Of a DNA stretch of 64,000 nt, positions 8,793 through 17,498 are shown piece by piece. Both the position numbers and the translations under genes were made by a program. The notes under the pieces were generated by a model that saw nothing but the letters and a program-made list of their open reading frames with translations, was not told the DNA's origin and searched no databases. Numbering within the stretch: position 1 is the first letter of the stretch; each line of letters opens with the position of its first letter. The DNA comes from Desulfitobacterium hafniense DCB-2 (GTDB lineage Bacteria > Bacillota > Desulfitobacteriia > Desulfitobacteriales > Desulfitobacteriaceae): positions 3,135,001-3,199,000 of the forward strand of contig NC_011830.1 of the NCBI RefSeq assembly GCF_000021925.1. Reading direction: 5' to 3'.

Positions 8793-9549
8793 GATTATCC
8801 TTTCTCAGCCACCCATCATAGCCCGTCAATTGATAGCGGTCACCGCGATAGATGGATTTGCTCCACCCTACCGGTTTATTTTCCAGATCATATAGAGTTT
8901 CTTCAATCACAAAGACAGGGGCATTGACCCCAATTCCGAGGATTGCTGCTTCCTCGGCAGTGGTCACCGATACCTGCAGTACTTTTTTGGTACTTACAGG
9001 CAGAACGTCATTATTGGCCGTTACCAGCCCGGAAAGGGTCGGGTCTTGGAGATTGGACTCCAATATCGGCTTGCTTTTCGAATAAATAGTATACTTTCTC
9101 TCATAAGCGAGACGTTCATCCTCAGCAGAGACTACCGTACGAAAATACAAGAGACGGGTTGTGCTGCTATCCAATTGAAAAATCCTCATTAATCTCTCAT
9201 CAGCCCGAACGATATGAGCGCCTAATAGAGTGGTGCTCAGTTTTAAGCCAAAGTCTTTAATTTCTTGATTGAAATTATTCAACTCAAACACAACATTGTT
9301 CAGCTTCGGCGGGGAGACAAAGGTCCCCTTTCCCTGCTGAGCGTGAACCATGCCTGCCGTGATCAACTCTGCAATGGCCCGTCGTACAGTCATCCGGCTA
9401 ATTTCAAAGCGATTGGCAATCTCTGTCTCCGTAGGCAGAGCTTCACCCGGTTTGAGTTCTCCGTGCAGGATTTGACTTTCGAGAAGCTTGGCCAGCTGAT
9501 AATAAATAGGGATGACAGAATTTTTATCTATGGACTGTTCTTCATTCAT
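8770..9549 (-). CDS. GntR/HutC-family transcriptional regulator
   Basis: A 259-residue regulator. An N-terminal winged helix with the GntR signature (LPTETEIANRF, then MTVRRAI) covers about residues 10-80, followed by a UTRA ligand-binding domain of the HutC subfamily (about 100-245). Such proteins usually repress neighbouring catabolic genes until a small effector binds. I start at the ATG at 9549, where AAGGTG is 7 nt upstream; a GTG at 9588 has no ribosome binding site. The gene overlaps the corrinoid protein gene and probably controls it, and perhaps the UroD-fold gene upstream. The effector is unknown. Confidence 0.88.
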   Translation of the reverse strand: MNEEQSIDKNSVIPIYYQLAKLLESQILHGELKPGEALPTETEIANRFEISRMTVRRAIAELITAGMVHAQQGKGTFVSPPKLNNVVFELNNFNQEIKDFGLKLSTTLLGAHIVRADERLMRIFQLDSSTTRLLYFRTVVSAEDERLAYERKYTIYSKSKPILESNLQDPTLSGLVTANNDVLPVSTKKVLQVSVTTAEEAAILGIGVNAPVFVIEETLYDLENKPVGWSKSIYRGDRYQLTGYDGWLRKDNHGGINLG

Positions 9550-9654
9550 ATACGAACACCTTGCTTTAAATTCTGATCTAGGTCTCACTTGGAAAAAGAA
9601 TGACTATTTGCTTAATCTATTCGGGATTAATTGGCATAAACCCTTTTTATGAAC

Positions 9655-9825
9655 TCATCTTTGTACCCACCACCAAAGATAGAGATAGGCAAAGGCATCC
9701 AGCTGTTCCCACTGATCTCTGATGAGGGATTCATCCCCGGAGGGGGGACCATAATCCTTAAGGACCTGCTCCCAGGGGAGACAAGTGCCTGGCGAAATAC
9801 TAGGAACCTTGTCCTCTTCTGACAT
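9655..9825 (-). CDS. Small acidic protein, 56 residues, unknown function
   Basis: A short gene with a good ribosome binding site (GAGGAG, 7 nt before ATG at 9825). It starts 33 nt after the end of the UroD-fold gene, on the same strand. The protein is acidic, rich in Pro, Trp and Tyr, and ends in an aromatic run YLYLWWWVQR. It has no signal peptide and no clear transmembrane segment. I do not recognise the family. Position and spacing suggest it is co-transcribed with the UroD-fold gene and may be a small partner of it. An in-frame upstream ATG would add 11 residues but lacks a ribosome binding site. Confidence 0.6.
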   Translation of the reverse strand: MSEEDKVPSISPGTCLPWEQVLKDYGPPSGDESLIRDQWEQLDAFAYLYLWWWVQR

Positions 9826-9858
9826 ACTAAGTCTCCTCTCTTTAGTACTCAGCAACAC

Positions 9859-11052
9859 TTATGTGTACACTCCATACTGGCGTGTGGTTTCTATCAAAGC
9901 GATGACATTTTCCACCTTCACATCCGTCTGCATAATCCCGGCTGTATCCATAATAAAGCCACCATCTGCCGCATAATCGTGCAGGAGACCCTTGACATAG
10001 TCACTGACCTGGGCGGGTGACCCATAGGCCATCAGGGAATTAGGAACATTGCCGCTGATGCAGAACTTATGGCCAAGTACCGCTTTCGCTTTAGCTATAT
10101 CCGTCTGATCCACATGAAAAACAATACTGGCTGCAGGCAGTTCAACAATTTTTTCCAAATAGGGGTTCCAGTTTCCTTCAGCGTAAAACATGGTTCGCTT
10201 GCCCTGGGCCCAAAGACCCTCGATCACTTTTTTTAGAGGGGGCCAATAAAAGGTATCCCACTCATGAGGGTTCAAGAAGGGATAACTGCCCCGGTGCAGA
10301 GGCAGGAAAACAGGCAGCAGGCGCTCTCCTTCTGAAGTCGCCAGGCCGTAATAGATATTATGAGGTACGAGAACCTCCAAAGCAGAGAGAATTTTTTCCG
10401 GGCGTTTCCGTAAATCCCTCATAATACCCTTCAGCCCCCGCAGGGTGTCTCCTAAGGTATCAAAGGGCGCCTTGACCATACCCGAGACCCCCAGAGGCAT
10501 CCCATAATCTTTTGCCCAATGAGCGACTGCCTGTTTATTTCTTTCGTTCACCATCACCATTCCCGCCGCCCCTTTAATCAAGGCAAGATTGGCACGAAAG
10601 GAGCCCGGTTCAGAAAATTCACTATGGATCCTGGGTAAAAAAGACTCCAGAATCCATTGAGTCGGATTCGCTATGAAGGCATCATAATCCTCGGCAACCA
10701 TATATTCTTTTTCCACAAATTGAAACTGTTGATTGGGAGCAAGCTGACGGCCGGCGAATTTTAAGTATTTGGCACCTACCGCATCATGCAGGGTTCCCCA
10801 CCATAGACTTGGGCCTCCCATGATCACGTCCACATCAAAATCGGCGAGGATTTTGTCCGCCGCTTCAATATTTTTATCCAAATCATAGTAGACTTCCTGA
10901 AGCTCTAATCCCGCATATTTGGCCATGAATTCACTCAGTTGCAGACGAATAGGCACTTTATCGGGTTTTTTGCCTGCCATTGCCGTCAGATAACGAGTTA
11001 ATCGTTCCTGATACAAAGATTCACTGTTCATAATGGTAGTTGCGCTTGCCAT
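9859..11052 (-). CDS. Uroporphyrinogen decarboxylase (UroD)-fold protein
   Basis: A 397-residue TIM-barrel protein of the UroD/MtaA superfamily, whose members decarboxylate uroporphyrinogen or transfer methyl groups between corrinoid proteins and a thiol or folate. In MtaA-type methyltransferases the segment HxCGN supplies zinc ligands. Here the matching place reads YAEGNWNP near residue 315, so the His and Cys are absent. A downstream His-Val-Asp segment might be an alternative metal site. The start is ATG at 11052 with AGGAGG 4 nt upstream; a longer frame would run back through a terminator-like hairpin. Neighbours are the giant activase upstream and a 56-residue protein downstream. The fold is secure, but the reaction is unknown and probably not heme synthesis. 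Confidence 0.82.
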   Translation of the reverse strand: MASATTIMNSESLYQERLTRYLTAMAGKKPDKVPIRLQLSEFMAKYAGLELQEVYYDLDKNIEAADKILADFDVDVIMGGPSLWWGTLHDAVGAKYLKFAGRQLAPNQQFQFVEKEYMVAEDYDAFIANPTQWILESFLPRIHSEFSEPGSFRANLALIKGAAGMVMVNERNKQAVAHWAKDYGMPLGVSGMVKAPFDTLGDTLRGLKGIMRDLRKRPEKILSALEVLVPHNIYYGLATSEGERLLPVFLPLHRGSYPFLNPHEWDTFYWPPLKKVIEGLWAQGKRTMFYAEGNWNPYLEKIVELPAASIVFHVDQTDIAKAKAVLGHKFCISGNVPNSLMAYGSPAQVSDYVKGLLHDYAADGGFIMDTAGIMQTDVKVENVIALIETTRQYGVYT

Positions 11053-11067
11053 AGGCCCTCCTTTAAG

Positions 11068-11109
11068 AAAAGGCTGTTCTATTATCACGAGTATAAAGAA
11101 CAGCCTTTT
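11068..11109 (-). terminator. Terminator or attenuator hairpin before the UroD-fold gene
   Basis: A perfect 13-bp stem (AAAAGGCTGTTCT and its complement) with a 16-nt loop ends in a short U run. It lies between the activase stop and the UroD-fold start codon, 3 nt from the ribosome binding site. It may end most activase transcripts or set the level of readthrough into the UroD-fold gene. Confidence 0.65.
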
Positions 11110-11131
11110 GATTGATAACCTTTTTCGTTTG

Positions 11132-14100
11132 CTACTTAGCAACTTCCCCAGTCTTCATATTCTCTTTGGCAACAGACAGCATCAATTTGATCCGGTTCAA
11201 TTGATTGACTTCACTGGCTCCAGGATCATAGTCGATGACGGCAATATTGGCTTTAGGGTAGGAGCGGCGCAGGGAGCGAATCATTCCTTTGCCGATGATA
11301 TGGTTGGGCAGGCAGCCAAAAGGCTGCAGGCAAGCGATATTCATGACCCCACTGTGGAGGAGCTCCACCATCTCTCCGGTCAGATACCAGCCTTCTCCTG
11401 TCTGATTGGCCAAGGAGATATGCTCCTCAGCGCTGCGGGCAATCTCTTCGATGGCAGCGGGAGGGGTGAACCGCCGGCTGGCGGCCAAAGCTTTGCGCAT
11501 ATCCTTACGGTAATACTCCATGACCTTGACTGTCAACATACCATTAAACATAGCTTTAAAACTGCCTGACAAAACGTCAAATTTAATTTTATAGCAATAG
11601 GCGCAATAAAGCAGGAAGCCCATTAAATCCGGTTGAGTGACTTCTGCTCCTTCTGCCTCCAGGAGTTCCACCAGATTATTATTAGCCGTAGGATGATATT
11701 TGACGAGAATCTCGCCGACGATGCCTACTTTGGGTTTGACCCGGTCCTCATAAATTTCAAGGCTGTCGAAGTCCGCGACGATTTTATAAATATTGGCTTT
11801 AATCTCCTTCTTGTCCCCTCGCCTCAAGGCCTCCTGGCATTTCTCCACCCACTGATCATAGAGAGCGTTGGCGGAGCCGGGAACCTTCTCATAGGGGCGG
11901 ACACGATGAAGGACATTCATCAGCAGATCACCATAGACAATTCCCCAAAGCAGATCGGGAAGCATCTTCGCTGTGATCTTAAAGCCGGGGTTGGCTTCCA
12001 GCCCGGAAGCGTTCAAAGAAATAACCGGAACCTGGTCCATACCTGTGTCTTTCAGAGCCTTGCGAATGAAGGCGATATAGTTGGTAGCCCGGCACCCGCC
12101 GCCTGTTTGGGAAATGAGCACAGCGGTCCGGTTCAAATCATACTTACCTGATTTCAAAGCTTCCAACAGCTGCCCGACCACGATGATGGTCGGATAACAG
12201 GCATCGTTATGAACATGCTTCAATCCTTCATCAATGGCTCCCCGGTCAACTGAAGGGAGAACCTCAATCCTATAGCCCGCCTTTTCAAAGCCAGTTTTTA
12301 AGAATTGGAACTGATGGGGCGCCATCTGCGGGGCAATAATCGTGTAGTTTTTCTTCATCTCTTCCGTAAAGATCACCCGGCCTTCCGGATCATAAAGCTT
12401 CTCGGGTCTGAAATTGCGCTTATCCCGCTCCTGGACAGCTGCCAGCAAAGAGCGAATGCGGATCCGGGCCGCTCCCAGATTGGTGATCTCATCGATCTTC
12501 AGAACTGTATATATTTTACCATAACGCTCTAATATTTCCGAAACTTGATCGGTGGTTACGGCGTCCAGACCGCAGCCAAAGGAGTTTAACTGGATCAGCT
12601 CCAAATCGGGTTTAGCGGCGACAAACTGAGCCGCAGCATAGAGCCGGGTATGATACATCCACTGATCCACCACGCGCATAGGGCGCTCCGGGTTCGTCAT
12701 ATGGCGGATAGCGTCTTCAGAAATCACGACCAGGCCAAAGCCTTGCAATAGCTCAGGGATGCCGTGGTGAATCTCGGGATCAATGTGATAGGGCCGCCCA
12801 GCCAGGACAATCCCCTTGCTGCCATGAGTCTCCATATAGTGAAGAGCCTCTTCTCCTTTTTGCCGGACATCCTTTTTATAGTTCGCCAATTCCCCATAAG
12901 CCTTGTCCATAGCCTGCGCGATTTCCCGTGGCGTTAAACCTTCCCTTTTCGACAATTCCTCGATGAGGCGTTTCCGCATATGCTTAGGACTGTCAATAGG
13001 CAAAAAAGGCTGATAAAAGGTAATGTTTTCTTCCTTGAGGATATCCATATTGGCACGGATCGTTTCCGGGTAGGAGGTGACAATCGGGCAGTTGAAATGG
13101 TTGTTGGCTTCTGAGTCTTCCTTAACATTAAAGGGAATCGAGGGGTAGAATATTTTCTTAACCCCTTTTTTCACCAAATCCACAATATGACCGTGGACCA
13201 GCTTAGCGGGGAAGCATTCCGATTCCGAAGGAATGGTATCCATCCCTGATTCATAAAGGGCTTTAGTCGAACGGCCGGATAGAACCACCCGATAGCCTAA
13301 TTCCGTAAAAAAGGTGTACCAGAAAGGATAGTCCTCATAAATATTCAGAACCCGGGGAATGCCGATCACCCCGCGCGAGGCTTCCTGGGCGGACAAAGGC
13401 TTATAACGAAATACCCTTTGGTATTTATAATCGTACAGGTTAGGAAGTTCCGTCTTAACCTTTTCCTGGCCGGCTCCCCGCTCACAGCGGTTTCCGGAAA
13501 TGAAATTCTCGCCGTTGGAAAAATGCTTGACCGTAAGCAAGCAGTTATTCCCACATAAGCCGCAGCGTTTCATGGTCGTTTCCGTGGCGAAGGATTCCAG
13601 CTGTTCCGCCGGCAACAGCTCTGTTTTATGGCCTAAGTCACAGCGTTCTTTAGCGATCAGCGCTGCTCCAAAAGCTCCCATAATTCCGGCGATATCGGGG
13701 CGGACCACTTCCCTGCCCAGCAATTTCTCCAAAGAACGCAGGACGGCCTCGTTATAAAATGTTCCACCCTGAACAACAATTTTTTCACCCAACTCTTCTG
13801 TGTTGCGCAAGCGAATAACCTTAAATAAGGCGTTTTTAATCACGGACATGGAGATCCCGGCGGATATATCGCTGACTGTTGCCCCTTCTTTTTGGGCCTG
13901 CTTCACTTTGGAATTCATAAATACAGTGCAGCGTGTCCCCAGATCCACCGCGTTTTGAGATTCCAGGCCAATCCGGGCAAATTCCTTAACATCCATATTG
14001 AGCGAATTGGCAAAGGTCTCCACGAAGGATCCACACCCGGAAGAGCAGGCCTCATTGAGCATGATGGAATCGATGACTCCATTTTTAATCACCAGGCTTT

Positions 14101-15379
14101 TCATATCCTGACCGCCGATATCCAGAACAAAATTAACACCGGGCAGGAAAAAATCAGCCGCTTTAGCATGGGCAACCGTCTCGATCTCCCCAATATCCAC
14201 TTTAAGCGCCGTTTTAATCAGCTGCTCTCCATAGCCTGTTACCGTGGAATTGCGGATAGTGATGCCAGGATTCAATTGGGAATACATCTCTTTCAGAGCA
14301 CCTATGGTTGATTCCAGGGGGCTGCCCAGGTTGCTGCCATAATAGGAATACAGCAGTCCACCCTCATCATCGATTAAGGCAACCTTGGTGGTGGTCGAGC
14401 CGGCATCGATACCCAGATAAGCATGACCTGTATACCCCTGAGGATCTTTACGGTTTACCTTATGGCGTGCATGCCTCTCCCGGAAAGCCTCATATTCTGC
14501 TTGATCAGCAAAAAGGGGCTCGGCAATGGCCTTTTCATCCTGAGTGATGCTATTAATATGAGGTGCGTTATCATAAACAGTCTGGGAGGGGAATGCCTGC
14601 TCATCCCGAGCTACCAAAGCGGCTCCGATGGCTACAAAGTATTGAGCATCCTCAGGAAAAACAGCATAATCTCCTTCCAGTTTTAACGTCTCGATAAAGC
14701 GTTGGCGTAACTCGGACAGGAAGAACAAAGGTCCTCCGAGAAAGGCTACTCTGCCACGAATCGGGCGGCCTTGGGCCAAGGCCGTAATCGTTTGATTGAC
14801 AACGGCCTGCAGAACCGAAACAGCAACGTCTTCCTTGGCGGCCCCTTCATTCAACAGAGGCTGCACATCCGTTTTGGCAAAAACCCCGCACCGTGAGGCG
14901 ATGGGATAAATGGTCTTATAATTCTTGGCCAGCTCATTTAACCCTTCCGCATCGACTTGAAGCAAGGAAGCCATTTGATCAATAAAGGCTCCCGTACCAC
15001 CCGCACAGGTTCCGTTCATTCTTTGTTCAATAGATTCGCCAAAATAGGTGATTTTAGCGTCTTCTCCTCCCAGCTCAATGGCAACGTCAGTCTGAGGGAT
15101 CATCTTCTTAACCGCCGCAGTTCCGGCAATGACCTCCTGGACGAAGGGAATCCCTAATTTCTTGGCTAAATTAAAACCGCCTGAACCGGCAATCATCATC
15201 GTCATAAGTTGTCCATCTAAAATGGGCTTTGCATCTTCTAGCATCGAAAGAACAGTATCTTTGATATTCGAAAAGTGCCTCAAATATTGTTTATAGACAA
15301 TGCCTTGTTCAGGACTGAGAATAATCATTTTAACAGTCGTAGAGCCCACATCGAGCCCAACATTGAGCACCTTGGTCAT
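11132..15379 (-). CDS. Giant two-headed acyl-CoA dehydratase activase (BadF/HgdC family)
   Basis: A 1415-residue protein with two BadF/BadG/HgdC-type ASKHA ATPase domains in tandem (about 1-265 and 318-575). Each has a DxGSTT phosphate loop (GLDVGSTTVK, GIDAGSTTTK) and the Cys-containing loops that hold a [4Fe-4S] cluster between subunits (NGTCAGGTGAF, NEACSSGCGSF). A CGLCGxxC segment near 605 precedes a DUF2229-type domain and a region resembling the dehydratase beta subunit. HgdC-type activases use ATP to push one electron into 2-hydroxyacyl-CoA dehydratases or benzoyl-CoA reductases. The long fused form is common in clostridia, and its target is mostly unknown. The start is ATG with AGGAGG 7 nt upstream. 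No separate dehydratase subunits lie nearby. Confidence 0.9.
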   Translation of the reverse strand: MTKVLNVGLDVGSTTVKMIILSPEQGIVYKQYLRHFSNIKDTVLSMLEDAKPILDGQLMTMMIAGSGGFNLAKKLGIPFVQEVIAGTAAVKKMIPQTDVAIELGGEDAKITYFGESIEQRMNGTCAGGTGAFIDQMASLLQVDAEGLNELAKNYKTIYPIASRCGVFAKTDVQPLLNEGAAKEDVAVSVLQAVVNQTITALAQGRPIRGRVAFLGGPLFFLSELRQRFIETLKLEGDYAVFPEDAQYFVAIGAALVARDEQAFPSQTVYDNAPHINSITQDEKAIAEPLFADQAEYEAFRERHARHKVNRKDPQGYTGHAYLGIDAGSTTTKVALIDDEGGLLYSYYGSNLGSPLESTIGALKEMYSQLNPGITIRNSTVTGYGEQLIKTALKVDIGEIETVAHAKAADFFLPGVNFVLDIGGQDMKSLVIKNGVIDSIMLNEACSSGCGSFVETFANSLNMDVKEFARIGLESQNAVDLGTRCTVFMNSKVKQAQKEGATVSDISAGISMSVIKNALFKVIRLRNTEELGEKIVVQGGTFYNEAVLRSLEKLLGREVVRPDIAGIMGAFGAALIAKERCDLGHKTELLPAEQLESFATETTMKRCGLCGNNCLLTVKHFSNGENFISGNRCERGAGQEKVKTELPNLYDYKYQRVFRYKPLSAQEASRGVIGIPRVLNIYEDYPFWYTFFTELGYRVVLSGRSTKALYESGMDTIPSESECFPAKLVHGHIVDLVKKGVKKIFYPSIPFNVKEDSEANNHFNCPIVTSYPETIRANMDILKEENITFYQPFLPIDSPKHMRKRLIEELSKREGLTPREIAQAMDKAYGELANYKKDVRQKGEEALHYMETHGSKGIVLAGRPYHIDPEIHHGIPELLQGFGLVVISEDAIRHMTNPERPMRVVDQWMYHTRLYAAAQFVAAKPDLELIQLNSFGCGLDAVTTDQVSEILERYGKIYTVLKIDEITNLGAARIRIRSLLAAVQERDKRNFRPEKLYDPEGRVIFTEEMKKNYTIIAPQMAPHQFQFLKTGFEKAGYRIEVLPSVDRGAIDEGLKHVHNDACYPTIIVVGQLLEALKSGKYDLNRTAVLISQTGGGCRATNYIAFIRKALKDTGMDQVPVISLNASGLEANPGFKITAKMLPDLLWGIVYGDLLMNVLHRVRPYEKVPGSANALYDQWVEKCQEALRRGDKKEIKANIYKIVADFDSLEIYEDRVKPKVGIVGEILVKYHPTANNNLVELLEAEGAEVTQPDLMGFLLYCAYCYKIKFDVLSGSFKAMFNGMLTVKVMEYYRKDMRKALAASRRFTPPAAIEEIARSAEEHISLANQTGEGWYLTGEMVELLHSGVMNIACLQPFGCLPNHIIGKGMIRSLRRSYPKANIAVIDYDPGASEVNQLNRIKLMLSVAKENMKTGEVAK

Positions 15380-15436
15380 CCAATTTCCTCCTATTCAAAA
15401 CAGTAAAAAATATATATACTTTATATATAATATAAC

Positions 15437-15465
15437 ATAATAATGGACAAGATTTAACTTGTCAG
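15437..15465 (-). promoter_or_regulatory. Sigma-A-type promoter of the giant activase gene
   Basis: CTGACA and TATTAT, each 5 of 6 consensus, are spaced 17 nt apart and lie about 60 nt upstream of the activase ATG. The region between is very AT-rich. Confidence 0.65.
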
Positions 15466-15513
15466 AATAATAAATCGCCGCCCAATTTCCATATCCTATG
15501 GTATTAAGATCTA

Positions 15514-15684
15514 TTATATCAAAAATATGTTAAAGACAAGGTTTCTTGCAGTTGGACATATCATACTAGTAATATATGTATTGATACGTGATTCAAGACA
15601 CACATGAAAAATTATTCTACCCCAAAAGGTATATCCGCATATATATTCTACACGAATATAAATTCTCCTTTTGCTGCTATCCAT
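15514..15684 (-). CDS. Possible small protein, 56 residues (doubtful)
   Basis: An open frame from ATG (or an adjacent in-frame GTG at 15687) with GGAGG 8-11 nt upstream. The product is basic at the start (MDSSKRRIYIRVEY) and mixed hydrophobic afterwards. It has no recognisable domain. The composition is AT-rich and unlike neighbouring genes, and the frame lies in the gap between the activase promoter and the LysM gene terminator. It could be a chance frame. The ribosome binding site is the only positive evidence. Confidence 0.25.
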   Translation of the reverse strand: MDSSKRRIYIRVEYICGYTFWGRIIFHVCLESRINTYITSMICPTARNLVFNIFLI

Positions 15685-15706
15685 CACGAAATATTCCTCC
15701 GTAAAT

Positions 15707-15745
15707 AAAAAAACCAGATAATGCAAATTTAACTGCACTATCTGG
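15707..15745 (-). terminator. Intrinsic terminator of the LysM protein gene
   Basis: A 12-bp stem (CCAGATA-TGCA arms with one mismatch) with an 8-nt loop is followed by seven U residues on the minus strand, about 50 nt after the stop codon. Confidence 0.8.
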
Positions 15746-15797
15746 CTAATGCTTCACCCTACTTTGTGCTCATGACGATGCTGTCTTTAGCCCTACC

Positions 15798-16955
15798 TTA
15801 ATTTTTGCGGCAATTCACACCCAGAGCCGTCCAGGTTCGAATCCCGACGATGCCATCCTGGACAAGTCCTCTGCTCTTTTGGAATGCAATCACTGCCGCT
15901 TGAGTTCTGGAACCGAAAATTCCATCAATATTCCCAGGACTAAATCCCTGCGCCTTCAGCAAGGATTGCAGTTCCTTCACAGATGCCCCACGGGATCCCA
16001 TCCGCAGGGTTGGGCAGTTTTGGGATGGCGGTGGTGGGGGGGTAGTGCAGGTTACTCCCAGTGCTGTCCAGGTCCGAATGCCGACAATGCCATCCGGTGT
16101 TAAACCACTGCTTCTTTGGAAAGCAATCACCGCTGCTTCCGTCCTCGGTCCAAAAATCCCATCGGCAGCCCCTGGGTTAAAACCACGGGCTGTGAGCAGC
16201 TGTTGCAGCTGAACCACGGAGGGACCCCTTGAGCCTTGGCGCAAGGTTGGGCAATTCTGTGGCGGCGGCGGTGGAGGAGGCGTCATGCAATTGACCCCCA
16301 GGGCCGTCCAGGTCCGGACACCTACGATGCCATCCTGTACTAATCCCCGGCTGCCCTGGAAAGCAATCACCGCGGCTTCTGTCCTCGGTCCGAAGATCCC
16401 ATCAATGGCCCCCGGACTAAAGCCATGGGAGGTGAGCAGCTGTTGCAGCTGAACCACGGAGGGGCCCGTCGCACCTTGACGCAACGTCGGGCAGGGACTG
16501 GGTTGCGGAGTCATGCAATTGACTCCAAGAGCCGTCCAGGTCTTGACCCCAACGACCCCATCCTGTACCAAACCACGGCTGCCCTGAAAAGCGACAACTG
16601 CTGCATGGGTTCTCGGTCCGAAAATGCCATCAATAGCTCCTGGACTAAAGCCGTGAGATGTAAGAAGCTGTTGTAAATGTACGACCGAGGGACCTTGTGA
16701 ACCCTGTCTGAGAACGGGACAAGGCTGACCTTGAGCCATCATCTGACCTTCCATGGGCATTTGCGGATGCATTGGATGCATTGGATGCATTGGATGCATG
16801 GAGCACGGTTGCGTTGGTACACAAATAACCTGACCTGGGAAAAGGCACATAGGATCAGTGATTTGCGGATTTAACATGAGAAGCTCTTCTACTGTAGTAT
16901 TGAACATGCAGGCAATGTCCATAAGAGTTTCCCCAGGTTTTACCACATAATTCAT
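15798..16955 (-). CDS. LysM and four-fold peptidoglycan-binding-domain protein
   Basis: A 385-residue wall-binding protein. A LysM domain (YVVKPGETLMDIA) covers residues 1-47. A short Met-His-Pro tandem follows near 52-65. Then come four nearly identical PG_binding_1 repeats of about 70 residues, each running from CPTLRxGS to TWTALGV. Pro-rich linkers separate repeats 2, 3 and 4. There is no catalytic domain and no signal peptide. In spore formers LysM proteins without a signal (SafA, for example) are deposited in the spore coat or cortex from the mother cell, and the same role is plausible here. The start is ATG at 16955 with AAAGGGGTG upstream; upstream ATGs lack that spacing. The DNA of the four repeats is very similar, implying recent duplication. 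Confidence 0.85.
   Translation of the reverse strand: MNYVVKPGETLMDIACMFNTTVEELLMLNPQITDPMCLFPGQVICVPTQPCSMHPMHPMHPMHPQMPMEGQMMAQGQPCPVLRQGSQGPSVVHLQQLLTSHGFSPGAIDGIFGPRTHAAVVAFQGSRGLVQDGVVGVKTWTALGVNCMTPQPSPCPTLRQGATGPSVVQLQQLLTSHGFSPGAIDGIFGPRTEAAVIAFQGSRGLVQDGIVGVRTWTALGVNCMTPPPPPPPQNCPTLRQGSRGPSVVQLQQLLTARGFNPGAADGIFGPRTEAAVIAFQRSSGLTPDGIVGIRTWTALGVTCTTPPPPPSQNCPTLRMGSRGASVKELQSLLKAQGFSPGNIDGIFGSRTQAAVIAFQKSRGLVQDGIVGIRTWTALGVNCRKN
16764..16799. repeat. 9-bp tandem repeat encoding Met-His-Pro units
   Basis: The unit ATTGGATGC is repeated three times in a row with partial flanking copies. It encodes MHP triplets between the LysM and first peptidoglycan-binding domain. Such short repeats are prone to copy-number change, and the His/Met content could bind metal. 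Confidence 0.75.
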
Positions 16956-17039
16956 AAATACACCCCTTTCCATAGATTTTCCGTATATCCTATGCAAAAG
17001 GTACGGGAATGCTATTGGAAATGGGCAGCGGATAGAAAA

Positions 17040-17498
17040 TTACTTAGGTTCCTTTAGGTACAGAGAATCCAGATGGCGATGCAAGCGCTTCAACACCCTT
17101 TGAAATTGAAAGGAATGCAGGGTTGAAATATTGATCATTTTCGCCACGAACCCCATTACCCTGCCATGAGGTTCTAAGGCGATGGAATAGCTGACCTTTG
17201 TGCCGCCATTTTCCAGCTCCTCAAGGTCCCACCAGCTCTCGCCAATGACGACACCCTGATAGTAGCGGATATCTACCCGGTTCGGAAAGCTTAAGGATAT
17301 TGTCTCACACCGGAACCATCCTCCTGAAGCCCATACTTCAATCTTGGCATGAAGATGGTCTCTGGACTTTTCCAGAATCCGCACTCGGAATTCTCCTGGC
17401 CACCAGCTTCTATAGCCAGGAATATCCGCAAGTAACGGATAAATCATCTGGGGCGGATAAGGATAATCATAAGAATCCTTGGCTTGAATCCTGCTCAT
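17040..17498 (-). CDS. SRPBCC/START-like (polyketide cyclase-type) protein
   Basis: A 152-residue protein resembling the COQ10/ribosome-association toxin RatA group of the SRPBCC fold. It starts with the typical Y-P-x-x-x-x-Y-P-L-L-A-D-I-P-x-Y segment and ends in a long C-terminal helix lining the hydrophobic pocket. Members bind lipids or other hydrophobic ligands. The ATG overlaps the TGA of the DUF454 gene by 4 nt (ATGA), so the two are translationally coupled. The ligand and role are unknown. Confidence 0.75.
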   Translation of the reverse strand: MSRIQAKDSYDYPYPPQMIYPLLADIPGYRSWWPGEFRVRILEKSRDHLHAKIEVWASGGWFRCETISLSFPNRVDIRYYQGVVIGESWWDLEELENGGTKVSYSIALEPHGRVMGFVAKMINISTLHSFQFQRVLKRLHRHLDSLYLKEPK

